In this document: piece by piece, positions 35,752-44,206 of the stretch
How the letters are laid out: every line of letters begins with the position of its first letter
How positions within the stretch are numbered: position 1 is the first letter of the stretch
Notes under the pieces: generated by a model
The model's database searches: none
Seen by the model: the letters and a program-made list of their open reading frames with translations, nothing else
What the model was told of the DNA's origin: nothing
Assembly: GCF_900492205.1 (NCBI RefSeq)
Contig: NZ_UEYQ01000024.1
Location: forward strand, 1-53,780
Reading direction: 5' to 3'
Source of the DNA: Ciceribacter sp. T2.26MG-112.2
Lineage (GTDB): Bacteria; Pseudomonadota; Alphaproteobacteria; Rhizobiales; Rhizobiaceae
DNA: 53,780 nt
Made by a program: the position numbers and the translations under genes

Positions 35752-36645
35752 ATGTCTCGCATTCAAGCCAATCTCCTCTTGCTGCTCGCGGCGGCCATCT
35801 GGGGCGGCGGCTTCGTCGCCCAGTCGGAAGCGATGGAATGGCTGGGGCCGAACTGGTTCAATGCGCTGCGTTTCGCGCTGGCCACTTTGGCCGTTCTGCC
35901 TTTCGCCCTCACCGAGAACAAGCGCGCCACCCGCCCGCTGAGCCGCCGGGAACTGGGATGGTTCCTGCTGGTCGGCCTCTCCCTGCTGGCCGCGCAGACC
36001 CTGCAGCAGATCGGCATCCAGTCGACCAGCGTGACCAATGCCAGCTTCCTGACCGGCCTCTACGTCGTTCTCGTTCCGGTGATCGCGGTCGCCTTTCTTC
36101 GCCGCCGCCCGCACTGGATCATCTGGCCGGCGGCGCTGCTGACCGTGATCGGCATCCTCCTGCTGAACGGCGGATCGCTGTCTTCCCTGGGTGACGGCGA
36201 TGTCCTCGTCATTCTCTGCGCGGTGTTCCTGGCGGCGCAGATCACGCTGACCCCGATCGCGGTCGGCATCAGCCAAAGGCCCCTGGCGCTCGCCACGGTA
36301 CAATTCGCCGTCTGCGCCGCCGGTGCCGGCCTTGCCGCTGCGGCTCTCGAGCCGATCAGCATGGACGCCGTCGCCTCGGCCCTGCCGGAGATCCTCTATG
36401 GCGGCCTGCTCTCCTCCGGCGTCGCCTTCGTCCTGCAGATCATCGGGCAGCGCTACACGACCGCGCCGCAAGCTGCGATCTTCCTGTCCTCGGAGGCCCT
36501 GTTCGGCGCCTTGTTCGGGGCGGTCCTGCTGGCCGAAACCCTTCCCGCGATCGGCTATCTCGGTTGCGGCCTGATCTTCTCGGCCATGCTGCTCGTCGAA
36601 GTCGTGCCGGAACTGACCCGGCGGCGCGTGTCTGCCGCACCCTGA
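35752..36645 (+). CDS. DMT-family transporter (EamA)
   Basis: An inner-membrane exporter with ten membrane helices in two EamA repeats (297 residues). The first repeat opens NLLLLLAAAIWGGGFVAQ and includes NWFNALRFALATLAVLPF. The second ends SSEALFGALFGAVLLAETL, both characteristic. Family members export amino acids and other metabolites; cargo is unknown. Gene upstream: the sugar dehydrogenase, 185 bases away without a visible terminator. A weak hairpin follows the stop. Confidence 0.92.
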   Translation: MSRIQANLLLLLAAAIWGGGFVAQSEAMEWLGPNWFNALRFALATLAVLPFALTENKRATRPLSRRELGWFLLVGLSLLAAQTLQQIGIQSTSVTNASFLTGLYVVLVPVIAVAFLRRRPHWIIWPAALLTVIGILLLNGGSLSSLGDGDVLVILCAVFLAAQITLTPIAVGISQRPLALATVQFAVCAAGAGLAAAALEPISMDAVASALPEILYGGLLSSGVAFVLQIIGQRYTTAPQAAIFLSSEALFGALFGAVLLAETLPAIGYLGCGLIFSAMLLVEVVPELTRRRVSAAP

Positions 36646-36712
36646 CGCTTATTTCACCGATAGCGAAAATGCGCCAAACTTTTCCATTTTGGGGAAGGTT
36701 TTGACGCAAAAA

Positions 36713-36740
36713 TTGCATTTGAACCGGTGCCAGATATACT
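36713..36740 (+). promoter_or_regulatory. putative distal cspA promoter
   Basis: TTGCAT (36713-36718), 16-base spacer, TATACT (36735-36740). If it serves cspA, the leader would be about 350 bases long. Confidence 0.45.
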
Positions 36741-36954
36741 TGTGGGGCGAAACATTCCCCCTACGGCACGAATGGCCGCTTCACCTCAATCGCGAGGCTC
36801 CCCGGGAGCAAGGTGTTGGAAAACTTTCGCTTGCCAATTTTTAATAAACCAAGCAATCTTCGCGCGTTCGGGCAATTTTGCGAGCACGGGAAGACCTAAT
36901 AATACATGCGCGCCGGATACGCGAAGAGTTCCGGGCAGGTTAGCTTCTATAATT

Positions 36955-36968
36955 GCGAGTATACTCGC
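36955..36968. promoter_or_regulatory. 14-base palindrome GCGAGTATACTCGC
   Basis: Perfect palindrome directly after a TATAAT element (36948-36953). It shares its GTATAC centre with the palindrome at 37035-37048, exactly 80 bases away. Confidence 0.45.
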
Positions 36969-37034
36969 TTTTACGGTGGCGACCTGCGGTAACAGGGGCC
37001 CCTTTCCTCAACCATCGAGAAATGCCTGTCGAGC

Positions 37035-37048
37035 ACCCGTATACGGGT
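37035..37048. promoter_or_regulatory. 14-base palindrome ACCCGTATACGGGT
   Basis: Perfect palindrome 53 bases before the cspA ATG, with the same GTATAC centre as the one at 36955-36968. It could be an operator or a leader hairpin. Confidence 0.45.
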
Positions 37049-37101
37049 AACATTGCAATGCTGCCCCGCCGACACAGGGCAGAGAGAAAAGGACCTGACG
37101 C

Positions 37102-37317
37102 ATGGCCGAGACTGGCATCGTAAAATTCTTCAATACCGACAAGGGCTTTGGCTTCATCAAGCCTGACAATGGCGGCGCAGACATCTTCGTGCATATTTCC
37201 GCCGTCCAGGCCTCCGGACTACAGGGGCTTTCTGAAAACCAGAAGGTTAGCTACGACACGGAACCGGATCGTCGCGGCAAGGGCCCGAAGGCCGTCAACC
37301 TGCAGATCGACGGCTGA
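37102..37317 (+). CDS. cspA: cold-shock protein CspA family
   Basis: Single cold-shock domain RNA chaperone of 71 residues. RNP1 (KGFGFIKP) and RNP2 (DIFVHIS) are both intact. It melts RNA structure and helps translation in the cold; some rhizobial copies are constitutive. The AAAGGA site lies 10 bases before the ATG. It is monocistronic, with a very strong terminator. Confidence 0.95.
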   Translation: MAETGIVKFFNTDKGFGFIKPDNGGADIFVHISAVQASGLQGLSENQKVSYDTEPDRRGKGPKAVNLQIDG

Positions 37318-37351
37318 TACTCCGGAATTCGCTTCGACATTCGCATTGCGG

Positions 37352-37375
37352 CCCGGCAGGTTTGCCGGGTTTTTT
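37352..37375 (+). terminator. cspA terminator
   Basis: Perfect seven-base stem CCCGGCA / TGCCGGG with a GGTT loop, followed by TTTTTT. Confidence 0.9.
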
Positions 37376-37379
37376 CGTT

Positions 37380-37397
37380 CAGGCTGCGTTCAGCCTG
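37380..37397. promoter_or_regulatory. inverted repeat CAGGCTG-CGTT-CAGCCTG before the BA14K gene
   Basis: Perfect seven-base arms four bases after the cspA T-tract and 73 bases before the BA14K start. It is either part of termination or an operator; nothing decides between them. Confidence 0.35.
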
Positions 37398-37469
37398 TGG
37401 CCCATATCCTGCCGTCATTGATCGTTAAACAACGATCGACCCCATTGCAGGCCACAGGAAGGCAAAGCC

Positions 37470-37898
37470 ATGAAGAAGATCGCGAAATTCTCCCTGCTGG
37501 CGGCGGTGATCGCCGTCGCACCGCTCGCAGCATCGTCGCAGGCCATGGCAGGCGACCGTTATCGACGCCACCACGATCAGGACATGCTCGCCGCCGGTGC
37601 GATCGGCCTGGCCGCTGGCCTGGTCACCGGCTCGGTCATCGCCAGCCAGCCGCGCACCGTCTATGTCGAACCTGAACCGATCTATGTCGAGCCGGCCCCG
37701 CGCCGCATCTATGTCGAGCCGGAACCCGTCTATGTCGACGATTACCCGCCGGCACCGCAGCCGGTCTACCGCGCAGCCGTGGAGCCCTGGTCGCCGGAAT
37801 GGTACGACTATTGCGCAGCCCGCTATCGCAGCTTCAACGCCCGCTCCGGCACCTATGTCGGCTATGACGGCCGCTCGCACTTCTGCACCGCCGGCTGA
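37470..37898 (+). CDS. BA14K-family protein
   Basis: A 142-residue exported protein with a signal peptide (residues 1-27, ending AMA). A hydrophobic Gly/Ala segment at ~40-58 could sit in the membrane. A linker of YVEPEP/YVEPAP repeats follows. The C-terminal BA14K domain reads WYDYCAARYRSFNARSGTYVGYDGRSHFC with its two cysteines. The family was described as an immunoreactive Brucella antigen with lectin-like activity, needed for normal LPS. The ATG has an AGGAAGG-type site upstream. Confidence 0.92.
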   Translation: MKKIAKFSLLAAVIAVAPLAASSQAMAGDRYRRHHDQDMLAAGAIGLAAGLVTGSVIASQPRTVYVEPEPIYVEPAPRRIYVEPEPVYVDDYPPAPQPVYRAAVEPWSPEWYDYCAARYRSFNARSGTYVGYDGRSHFCTAG

Positions 37899-37974
37899 TA
37901 CGGCCCGCTTGCCGAACGGATGGAAATGCGCCGCATCGCCGGCGCATTTTTCGTTTGGGTATCAGTCCAGAACT

Positions 37975-38622
37975 TCAGATTCCGCGCAGGAACGGATTGG
38001 TCCGGCGCTCCTCGCCGATCCGGCCGCCCGGCCCGTGGCCGCAGATGAAGCCGACATCGTCGCCGAGCGGCAGAACCTTGTCGCGAATCGAGTCGAGCAG
38101 CGTCTGGTGGTCGCCTCCCGGAAGATCCGTGCGGCCGATCGAGCCGGAAAACAAGACGTCACCGAGATGAGCGAAGTTCTGCGCCCGATTATAGAAGATG
38201 ACGTGTCCCGGCGCATGTCCCGGGCAGTGGAACACTTCGAACTCGTGCTCGCCGAACGAAACCTTGTCGCCCTCTTCCAGCCACCGATCGGGCACGGTGT
38301 TGCGCACCTTCATCGGCACGTTGAACATGACCGCCTGCTGCTCGAGTTTCTGCAGCAAGGGCAGATCATCCTTGTGCGGGCCGACGATCTGGATGCCCAG
38401 CGCCTCCTTCAGTTCCTGCGCCCCGCCGGCATGGTCGATATGGCCATGGGTCAGCCATATCTCCTTGAGCGTGATGCCATTTTCCTTCAGCGTTTGCAGG
38501 ATCACATCGACGTCGCCGCCCGGATCGACGATCACGCCTTCATGCGAATCGTTGTCGAACAGAATCGTGCAGTTCTGCTGGAAAGGGGTGACCGGAATGA
38601 TCCCGGCCTGCATCTGTCCCAT
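37975..38622 (-). CDS. MBL-fold hydrolase, glyoxalase II-like
   Basis: A metallo-beta-lactamase-fold hydrolase of 215 residues. The zinc motif is THGHIDHAGG, with further ligands in the FHCPGHAPGHV, VLFSGSIGRTDLPGG and ICGHGPGG regions. It lacks the C-terminal substrate domain of true glyoxalase II, as in the YcbL/GloC-type short form that hydrolyses lactoylglutathione. The start at 38622 has AAGGAA upstream. It is divergent from the MarR-headed operon. Confidence 0.9.
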   Translation of the reverse strand: MGQMQAGIIPVTPFQQNCTILFDNDSHEGVIVDPGGDVDVILQTLKENGITLKEIWLTHGHIDHAGGAQELKEALGIQIVGPHKDDLPLLQKLEQQAVMFNVPMKVRNTVPDRWLEEGDKVSFGEHEFEVFHCPGHAPGHVIFYNRAQNFAHLGDVLFSGSIGRTDLPGGDHQTLLDSIRDKVLPLGDDVGFICGHGPGGRIGEERRTNPFLRGI

Positions 38623-38871
38623 GGGTCGGTTCCTTGTTTTCGCGCCGGTTGCGCTTAACACGTCCCCGTCGAAACGCCAATGCGAGCCACCAGGTCGAGA
38701 AGCTGGGCGATCCCGGTAATTTCGTTGGAGTTTTTCCGCGTCTGCGCTTAGTTTTGCGGCAAAACACGCGCCGGCTGACGGCCATGCGCGCGTATCGAGA
38801 ATGAGCGTCTCCTGATCACCGCAGCGTCATGCCGCAGCGACAGGGAGACCGCCAGCACAAGGGAATTCAAC

Positions 38872-39387
38872 GTGGCTCGACAGTCTGCGGGCAAGGCTGC
38901 CAGGAAGGAACTGCCGGGAATGCCGGTCGTCGATGACAAGACCATCGATTTCGAAACGATCGAGCTTTTGTTCTTCGCCTATCGAGACTTCGTTTCCGAT
39001 CCCGACGCGATCCTCGCCAAGATCGGCTACGGCCGCGCCCACCACCGCGTCGTCTACTTCGTCAGCCGCCGGCCGGGCATGACGGTCGCCGATCTCCTCG
39101 CCATCCTGCAGATCACCAAGCAGAGCCTCGCGCGCGTGCTGAAGGAACTGATCGATTCCGGCTATATCCGCCAGATGGCCGGCCCCGCCGACCGCCGCCA
39201 ACGCCGGCTCTATCCAACCCTGGCCGGCCGCGAACTGGCACTGGCACTGTCCGAGCCGCAGTCGCGGCGGATCGCCGGCGCCATGGAGGGCTTTACGCCG
39301 GAAATGCGCGACGGGGTGCGCACCTTCCTTGAAAGAATGAGCCGCTCGGACGGCACGACGCCAACGGATATGGCCGGAGTGGACTGA
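38872..39387 (+). CDS. MarR-family regulator (PetP-like)
   Basis: A 171-residue winged-helix regulator. The core DNA-binding region is MTVADLLAILQITKQSLARVLKELIDSGYI, followed by the wing PADRRQRRLYPTLAG. It starts with GTG 38872 after AAGGGA. It is one base from a response regulator gene, an arrangement resembling PetP-PetR of Rhodobacter capsulatus, where both proteins are needed for photosynthesis and respiration genes. The orthologue name is inferred from this pairing. Confidence 0.85.
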   Translation: MARQSAGKAARKELPGMPVVDDKTIDFETIELLFFAYRDFVSDPDAILAKIGYGRAHHRVVYFVSRRPGMTVADLLAILQITKQSLARVLKELIDSGYIRQMAGPADRRQRRLYPTLAGRELALALSEPQSRRIAGAMEGFTPEMRDGVRTFLERMSRSDGTTPTDMAGVD

Positions 39388-39388
39388 C

Positions 39389-40090
39389 ATGGCGCGCAAG
39401 ATCCTTATTGCCGATGATGCCCCTCACCTCCTCGTCGTCGACGACGACACCCGCATCCGTGACCTTTTGCAGCGCTATCTCACCGAACAGGGCTTTCGCG
39501 TCACCGTCGCCGCCGATGCGAGCGAAGCCCGCCGCAAGCTGGAAGGACTGCATTTCGACCTGCTCGTGCTCGACGTGATGATGCCGGGCGAATCCGGCCT
39601 GTCGCTCACCCGCAGCATCGCGGCCGACAAGCAGATCCCCGTGATCCTGCTGACGGCGCGTTCGGAAGCGGAATCGCGCATTGCCGGCCTGGAGGCCGGC
39701 GCCGACGACTATCTCGCCAAACCGTTCGACCCACGCGAACTGGTGTTGCGCATCAACAATATCCTCAAGCGCAGTCCCAATGCCGACCAGCCGAAGATCG
39801 AGCAGGTCATGTTCGGGCCGTACAGTTTCTCCATCCTGCGCAAGGAACTGAAGCGCGGGCCGGAAGTGATCAAGCTCACCGATCGCGAGCAGGACATCAT
39901 GCTTCTGTTCGCCTCCCGCGCCGGCGACACCATTCCCCGCCAGGAACTGATCGGGAATGACACCGACGTGGGCGAGCGGACGATCGACGTGCAGATCAAC
40001 CGCCTGCGCCGCAAGATCGAGGACGATCCGGCCAATCCGGTCTGGCTGCAGACCGTGCGCGGCATCGGCTACCGGCTGAGCATGGACTAG
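39389..40090 (+). CDS. OmpR-family response regulator (PetR-like)
   Basis: A 233-residue two-domain regulator. The receiver domain has the acidic pair VVDDD near residues 16-20, the phospho-acceptor Asp at about 62 (LVLDVMMPG) and the Lys of AKPFDP. The C-terminal OmpR winged helix follows (LTDREQDIMLLFA, then TIDVQINRLRRKIE and VRGIGYRL). The N terminus carries a short extra strand (MARKILIADDAPH) before the canonical start. It is tightly packed after the MarR gene and followed by a histidine kinase gene 33 bases on, so the three form one operon. Confidence 0.93.
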   Translation: MARKILIADDAPHLLVVDDDTRIRDLLQRYLTEQGFRVTVAADASEARRKLEGLHFDLLVLDVMMPGESGLSLTRSIAADKQIPVILLTARSEAESRIAGLEAGADDYLAKPFDPRELVLRINNILKRSPNADQPKIEQVMFGPYSFSILRKELKRGPEVIKLTDREQDIMLLFASRAGDTIPRQELIGNDTDVGERTIDVQINRLRRKIEDDPANPVWLQTVRGIGYRLSMD

Positions 40091-40123
40091 CGCCACAGGC
40101 GCACCAACGGAAAAGTAGGCGAG

Positions 40124-41503
40124 ATGACGCTGTTCGACAGCATCCGCAGGGACAATGATCGCAACCCCGGCGGGCTCAAGGGCCTGTCGCGCTGGCTCAG
40201 GCACCAGTTGCCGACCGGGCTTTTCGCGCGCTCGCTGCTGATCATCATCCTGCCCATGCTGATCCTGCAGACGGTTCTGGCCGCCGTCTTCATGGAGCGC
40301 CACTGGCAGATGGTGACGGAGCGCATGTCGAGCGCCGTCACCCGCGACATCGCCGCCATCATCGCCCTGATCGAGGCCTATCCGGCCGAGGCGGATTTCA
40401 AGAACGTCGTGCGCATCGCCCGCGACAAGCTGAACATGACGGTGTCGATGGAAGCGGGCGGGCAACTGCCGGCAACCCGGCCGAAGCCGTTCTTTTCGAT
40501 CCTCGACCAGATCCTCTCCGACCAGATCGAAAACCAGATCGCCCGGCCCTTCTGGATCGATACGGTCGGCGATTCCCGCCTGGTCGAGATCCGCATCGCG
40601 CTCGAACAGGGCGTGCTTCGCATCTTCGCCCGCCGCAACTCGGCCTATGCCTCCAACACCCATATCTTCCTCCTGTGGATGGTCGGCACGTCGCTGGTGC
40701 TGATCGTCATCTCGACGCTCTTCCTGCGCGGCCAGATCCGGCCCATCCTGTCGCTCGCCAAGGCGGCGGAGAGCTTCGGCAAGGGCCAAAGGCCACCGGA
40801 GAATTTCAGCCCCCGAGGCGCCGACGAGGTGCGTCGCGCCGGTCTCGCCTTCATCCTGATGCGCGAGCGCATCGAACGGCAGATGGAACAGCGCACCGCA
40901 ATGCTGACCGGCGTCAGCCACGACCTGCGCACCATCCTCACCCGCTTCAAGCTGCAATTGGCGCTCGCCGGCGACAATCCCGACCTCCAGGGCCTCAACC
41001 AGGACGTCGAGGACATGCAGACCATGCTCGAGGGCTACATGGCCTTTGCCCGCGGCGAGGCTGAGGAAGACGTCGGCAAGCTGCGGCTCGGAGAGCTGTT
41101 CGACAAGCTCAAGGCGGATTTCGAACTGCATGGCAAGACGCTCTCCTACCGCATCGAAGGCGACGAGGAGGTCGCGGTGCGGCCGACAGCCTTTACCCGG
41201 CTGGTCACCAACCTTGCCTCCAACAGCCGCCGCTATGCCAACCGCGTCGAGATCGAGGCGAAGCATAGCGCGAAATGGCTGACGATCGTGATCGACGACG
41301 ACGGTCCCGGCATTCCGGCCGATTATCGCGACGACGTGTTCAAGCCGTTCTTCCGGCTGGACGAGGCGCGCAATCTCGATGCCTCCGGCACCGGGCTGGG
41401 CCTGGCGATCGCCCGCGACATCGCCCGCAGCCATGGCGGCAACGTGACGCTGAGCGACAGCCCGCTCGGCGGCTTGCGCGCGACGATCCGTGTCCCGGCC
41501 TGA
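40124..41503 (+). CDS. membrane sensor histidine kinase (EnvZ-like)
   Basis: A 459-residue kinase that presumably phosphorylates the preceding regulator. Membrane segments lie at ~36-57 and ~181-201, enclosing a periplasmic sensor of about 120 residues; a HAMP linker follows. The H-box is GVSHDLRTILTR with His at about 266; the Pro normally four residues after the His-Asp pair is Ile. The N-box reads NLASNSRRYA and the G-boxes DDDGPGIP and GTGLGLAIARDI. The Pro-to-Ile change may affect phosphatase/kinase balance. The stimulus is unknown. Confidence 0.92.
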   Translation: MTLFDSIRRDNDRNPGGLKGLSRWLRHQLPTGLFARSLLIIILPMLILQTVLAAVFMERHWQMVTERMSSAVTRDIAAIIALIEAYPAEADFKNVVRIARDKLNMTVSMEAGGQLPATRPKPFFSILDQILSDQIENQIARPFWIDTVGDSRLVEIRIALEQGVLRIFARRNSAYASNTHIFLLWMVGTSLVLIVISTLFLRGQIRPILSLAKAAESFGKGQRPPENFSPRGADEVRRAGLAFILMRERIERQMEQRTAMLTGVSHDLRTILTRFKLQLALAGDNPDLQGLNQDVEDMQTMLEGYMAFARGEAEEDVGKLRLGELFDKLKADFELHGKTLSYRIEGDEEVAVRPTAFTRLVTNLASNSRRYANRVEIEAKHSAKWLTIVIDDDGPGIPADYRDDVFKPFFRLDEARNLDASGTGLGLAIARDIARSHGGNVTLSDSPLGGLRATIRVPA

Positions 41504-41526
41504 CAGACAGTCGAGGAGAACCACCC

Positions 41527-42114
41527 ATGTCGACCACCGACTGGAACACCATGACCTGGCTCAACCCGCCCGCAAGCACGGATGTGGGGCCCGACGGGCT
41601 GCATGTCATCACCGGCAACGAGACCGACTTCTGGCAGAAAACCTATTACGGCTTCCACCACGATAACGGTCACTTCCTCCACCTGCCCCGGAAGGGCGAC
41701 TTCACCATCGGCACGCGTTTCACCGGCCGCTATGAGACGCTCTATGATCAGGCAGGTCTGATGGTCCGCCACGACGAGCGCCACTGGCTGAAATGCGGCA
41801 TCGAATTCACCGACGACCATTGCCATCTGAGCACGGTGGTCACCGTCGACGGCCGCTCCGACTGGTCGGCCTTTGCGCTTGCGGATTTCTCCGGTGCGCT
41901 CGAGCTTCGCCTGAGCCGGCTCGGGGATGCCATGTTCGTGCAATACCGCGTGCAGCCCGAAGGGCTCTGGCGGATGGCGCGGCTGGCCTATTTCCCGCCC
42001 GGTCTGGAAAGTCTGGAAGTCGGTGTGATGACCTGCTCGCCGCAACGCGCCGGCTTCGAAGTGATATTCCACCATTTCCGGGTGAGCGACCCGGTGAGCC
42101 GCGACATCCACTGA
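41527..42114 (+). CDS. DUF1349 domain protein
   Basis: A 195-residue protein of the DUF1349 family (concanavalin-like beta-sandwich, YesU-like). Typical segments are DFWQKTYYGFHHDNGHFL, YDQAGLMVRHDERHWLKCGIEF and the C-terminal SLEVGVMTCSPQRAGFEVIF. Such proteins may bind or modify carbohydrates, but activity is unproven. The ATG at 41527 has GAGGAGAA upstream. It follows the kinase by 23 bases and may share its transcript. Confidence 0.88.
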   Translation: MSTTDWNTMTWLNPPASTDVGPDGLHVITGNETDFWQKTYYGFHHDNGHFLHLPRKGDFTIGTRFTGRYETLYDQAGLMVRHDERHWLKCGIEFTDDHCHLSTVVTVDGRSDWSAFALADFSGALELRLSRLGDAMFVQYRVQPEGLWRMARLAYFPPGLESLEVGVMTCSPQRAGFEVIFHHFRVSDPVSRDIH

Positions 42115-42127
42115 CGCCGCGGACGCC

Positions 42128-42487
42128 TTACATCATCTTCATGCCGTTCGGTACCGGTTGCTCGACCGCGGCAAGCACGATCGCGCCGTTCTCGTCGGCA
42201 AAGCCGAGCGTCAACACTTCGGAACGGAAGGGGCCGATCTGACGCGGCGGGAAATTGACCACGCCGAGCACCTGCCGGCCGATCAGGCTCTCCGGCGTAT
42301 AGTGCACGGTGATCTGTGCCGACGACTTCTTGATGCCGATCTCGGGGCCGAAGTCGATCCTGATCTTGAAGGCCGGCTTGCGCGCCTCCGGAAAAGGCTC
42401 CGCCTCGACGATCGTGCCGACACGGATGTCCACCTTCTCGAAATCGGCATAGCCGATCTCGGGCTGAACCTTAGGCGCCTCGCTCAT
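42128..42487 (-). CDS. csaA: tRNA-binding protein CsaA/YgjH-like
   Basis: A 119-residue OB-fold tRNA-binding domain protein, like Bacillus CsaA and the C-terminal domain of MetRS. The segments [27 protein letters not shown] and [26 protein letters not shown] carry the conserved residues. CsaA was proposed as an export chaperone, though tRNA binding is the firmer property. It is translated with proC: the proC stop and this start overlap as ATGA. Confidence 0.92.
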   Translation of the reverse strand: MSEAPKVQPEIGYADFEKVDIRVGTIVEAEPFPEARKPAFKIRIDFGPEIGIKKSSAQITVHYTPESLIGRQVLGVVNFPPRQIGPFRSEVLTLGFADENGAIVLAAVEQPVPNGMKMM

Positions 42488-43302
42488 CCGGCCAGTTCCC
42501 CGGCCCGCTTGCGCGCCGCCTCGATCGCCTTGTCGAACAAAGGCTGCATGCCGTCCTCGGCCATCAGAACGGATAGGGCCGCAGCCGTCGTTCCGCCCGG
42601 CGACGTCACGTTCTGCCGCAGTTTTTCGGCGGCGTCGGGGGACTGGTGAAGCAGTTCACCAGCCCCCGCGACCGTTTCCCGTGCGAGACGCATGGCCAGG
42701 TCCGCCTGCAGGCCGGCTTTGCGGCCCGCCTCAGCCATGCACTCGACGAGATAAAATACATAGGCCGGCCCACTGCCCGACACGGCCGTCACCGCATCGA
42801 TCTGCTCTTCGCTGTCCAGCCATTCGACCGGGCCGGAAACCTTGAGCAGGCGGTGAACCATGTCGCGCTGCCCGGCGCTGACGGCATTGTTGGCGAAGGC
42901 GCCGGTGACGCCGCGACCGATCATTGCCGGGGTATTCGGCATGGCGCGCACCATGGCGGCGGCGCCGAGATGCTCCTCCATGAAGGCAAGCGTCTTGCCG
43001 GCGGCGACCGAAACCACGACGGTCTGCGGTCCGACGAGCGACTTCAGGCCCGGAAGCACCGCTTCCATCACCTGCGGCTTGAGCGCGAGGAAAAGGATAT
43101 CGGCTTTGAGCCCGTGCGGCGCCTGGCTGGTATAGCGCGCACCGGCATCGGCGATCTGCTTCAGCATGACTTCCGACGGACCGGGATCGATCACGGTGAC
43201 GGACGAACCCGGGACGCCGCTTTTCAGCCAGCCGGACAGCATGGCGCCGCCCATATTGCCGGCACCGACCAGCACCACCTGCCCCATCGTCGAATAGCTC
43301 AT
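42484..43302 (-). CDS. proC: pyrroline-5-carboxylate reductase
   Basis: Last step of proline synthesis: NAD(P)H-dependent reduction of pyrroline-5-carboxylate. It has 272 residues. The Rossmann motif [12 protein letters not shown] is at residues ~10-21. The signature [19 protein letters not shown] and the C-terminal [13 protein letters not shown] complete the active site. It is in the middle of a three-gene minus-strand operon (YbjN-proC-csaA), two bases after the YbjN stop. Confidence 0.96.
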   Translation of the reverse strand: MSYSTMGQVVLVGAGNMGGAMLSGWLKSGVPGSSVTVIDPGPSEVMLKQIADAGARYTSQAPHGLKADILFLALKPQVMEAVLPGLKSLVGPQTVVVSVAAGKTLAFMEEHLGAAAMVRAMPNTPAMIGRGVTGAFANNAVSAGQRDMVHRLLKVSGPVEWLDSEEQIDAVTAVSGSGPAYVFYLVECMAEAGRKAGLQADLAMRLARETVAGAGELLHQSPDAAEKLRQNVTSPGGTTAAALSVLMAEDGMQPLFDKAIEAARKRAGELAG

Positions 43303-43304
43303 GC

Positions 43305-43805
43305 TCAGGCTTCCCCGGCCGTTTCGAAAAGAACCGCATCCATGGCGCTCTTGGCGTCCATGCCCGACCAGACCACGAACTGGAACGCCTGGAAATAGGC
43401 CTCGCAGGCATCGACCGCACTCGACAGAAGAACTTCAACCTGCCGATTGGTCGGCTCGGCGCCACCGGCGAGCAGCAGCGACTGGCGGAAGATCACCACA
43501 TCTTCATGCCGCCACAGGTCGAAATGCCCCATAAGGACCTGGCCGTTGACATGCGAGAGCAGCCTGATCACCTCGTTGACGCGGGCATCCGGGATCTTCA
43601 GGTCGAAGGCGACCGCCAGATGCAGCGCCTCGAACTCCTCCATCCAGGAGAACGACACCTGATAGTCGGCCCACCGGCCCGCGACGGTCATGGCAAGCTC
43701 GTCCTCGCCCGAGCGCTCGAACGACCAATCATTGTTGGAGGCGACGAACTCGATCATGTCGACCGGGTTGGACTGTCGTTCGAAGTCAAATTCCATGAGG
43801 CTCAT
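43305..43805 (-). CDS. YbjN-domain protein
   Basis: A 166-residue YbjN (type III secretion chaperone-like fold) protein, found next to proC in many rhizobia and Brucella. It begins MSLMEFDFERQSNPVDMIEFVA and contains FSWMEEFEALHLAVAFDLKIP and GHFDLWRHEDVVIFRQSLLL. Role unknown; E. coli YbjN affects motility and stress. The start at 43805 has AAGGTG upstream; the longer open frame is not family-like. The promoter must lie in the long gap before it. Confidence 0.9.
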   Translation of the reverse strand: MSLMEFDFERQSNPVDMIEFVASNNDWSFERSGEDELAMTVAGRWADYQVSFSWMEEFEALHLAVAFDLKIPDARVNEVIRLLSHVNGQVLMGHFDLWRHEDVVIFRQSLLLAGGAEPTNRQVEVLLSSAVDACEAYFQAFQFVVWSGMDAKSAMDAVLFETAGEA

Positions 43806-44031
43806 GCGGCACCTTCTTGACCGGAGTGAATGCGATATTCGAGTGAAAACACCGAAGGACACAAACGACTGAACCGGAAACAACACTGGGAATGATTCCG
43901 ACTGGACCACAGGATAAAACACCCACCCTGTCCGAAACTTGCGAAGGTCCGTCTCGAATCATCATTTAAAATCAGTGTATAATGGCAAAGACCAAGTACC
44001 AGCCCCCGGCCGGCCTTTTGCTTGACGGGTC

Positions 44032-44040
44032 TGTGGACAG
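44032..44040 (-). promoter_or_regulatory. weak DnaA-box-like site
   Basis: Minus strand CTGTCCACA, two mismatches from TTATCCACA, 79 bases from the perfect site at 44111. Confidence 0.25.
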
Positions 44041-44110
44041 CACTTGCGTCACAACCTGCGCAGTCACCGATAAACGACTCTGCCCATTGGCTTTTTTCGT
44101 GCCGCGAGCA

Positions 44111-44119
44111 TGTGGATAA
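44111..44119 (-). promoter_or_regulatory. consensus DnaA box TTATCCACA
   Basis: Exact match on the minus strand in a non-coding region, upstream of the YbjN-proC-csaA operon. It could be a DnaA-regulated promoter or a chance match; no oriC landmarks (hemE, AT-rich unwinding region) are near. Confidence 0.4.
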
Positions 44120-44166
44120 ATAACCTGTATGAACCATTCGCCGGCCGGAGAGCACCGCCGGGCGCA

Positions 44167-44206
44167 AAACGACGAAGGCCCGCCACGGATCATCGTGGCA
44201 GGCCTT
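44167..44206 (-). terminator. ubiK terminator
   Basis: Stem AAGGCC-GCCACG / CGTGGC-GGCCTT (one internal mismatch, loop GATCAT), with CGTCGTTTT following on the minus strand. Confidence 0.65.

Larger units (their letters stand above)
36646..37101 (+). other. 456-base gap: long cspA upstream region
   Basis: No credible gene. It is more AT-rich than its surroundings. It contains a promoter-like pair (36713-36740), a TATAAT at 36948-36953 and two 14-base palindromes sharing the core GTATAC. It probably holds the cspA promoter(s) and a structured cold-shock leader, or an additional small RNA. Confidence 0.5.

Noticed and set aside
36727..37050. Open frame of 107 codons upstream of cspA
   Set aside because: Composition and lack of homologous features suggest leader DNA; no ribosome-binding site.
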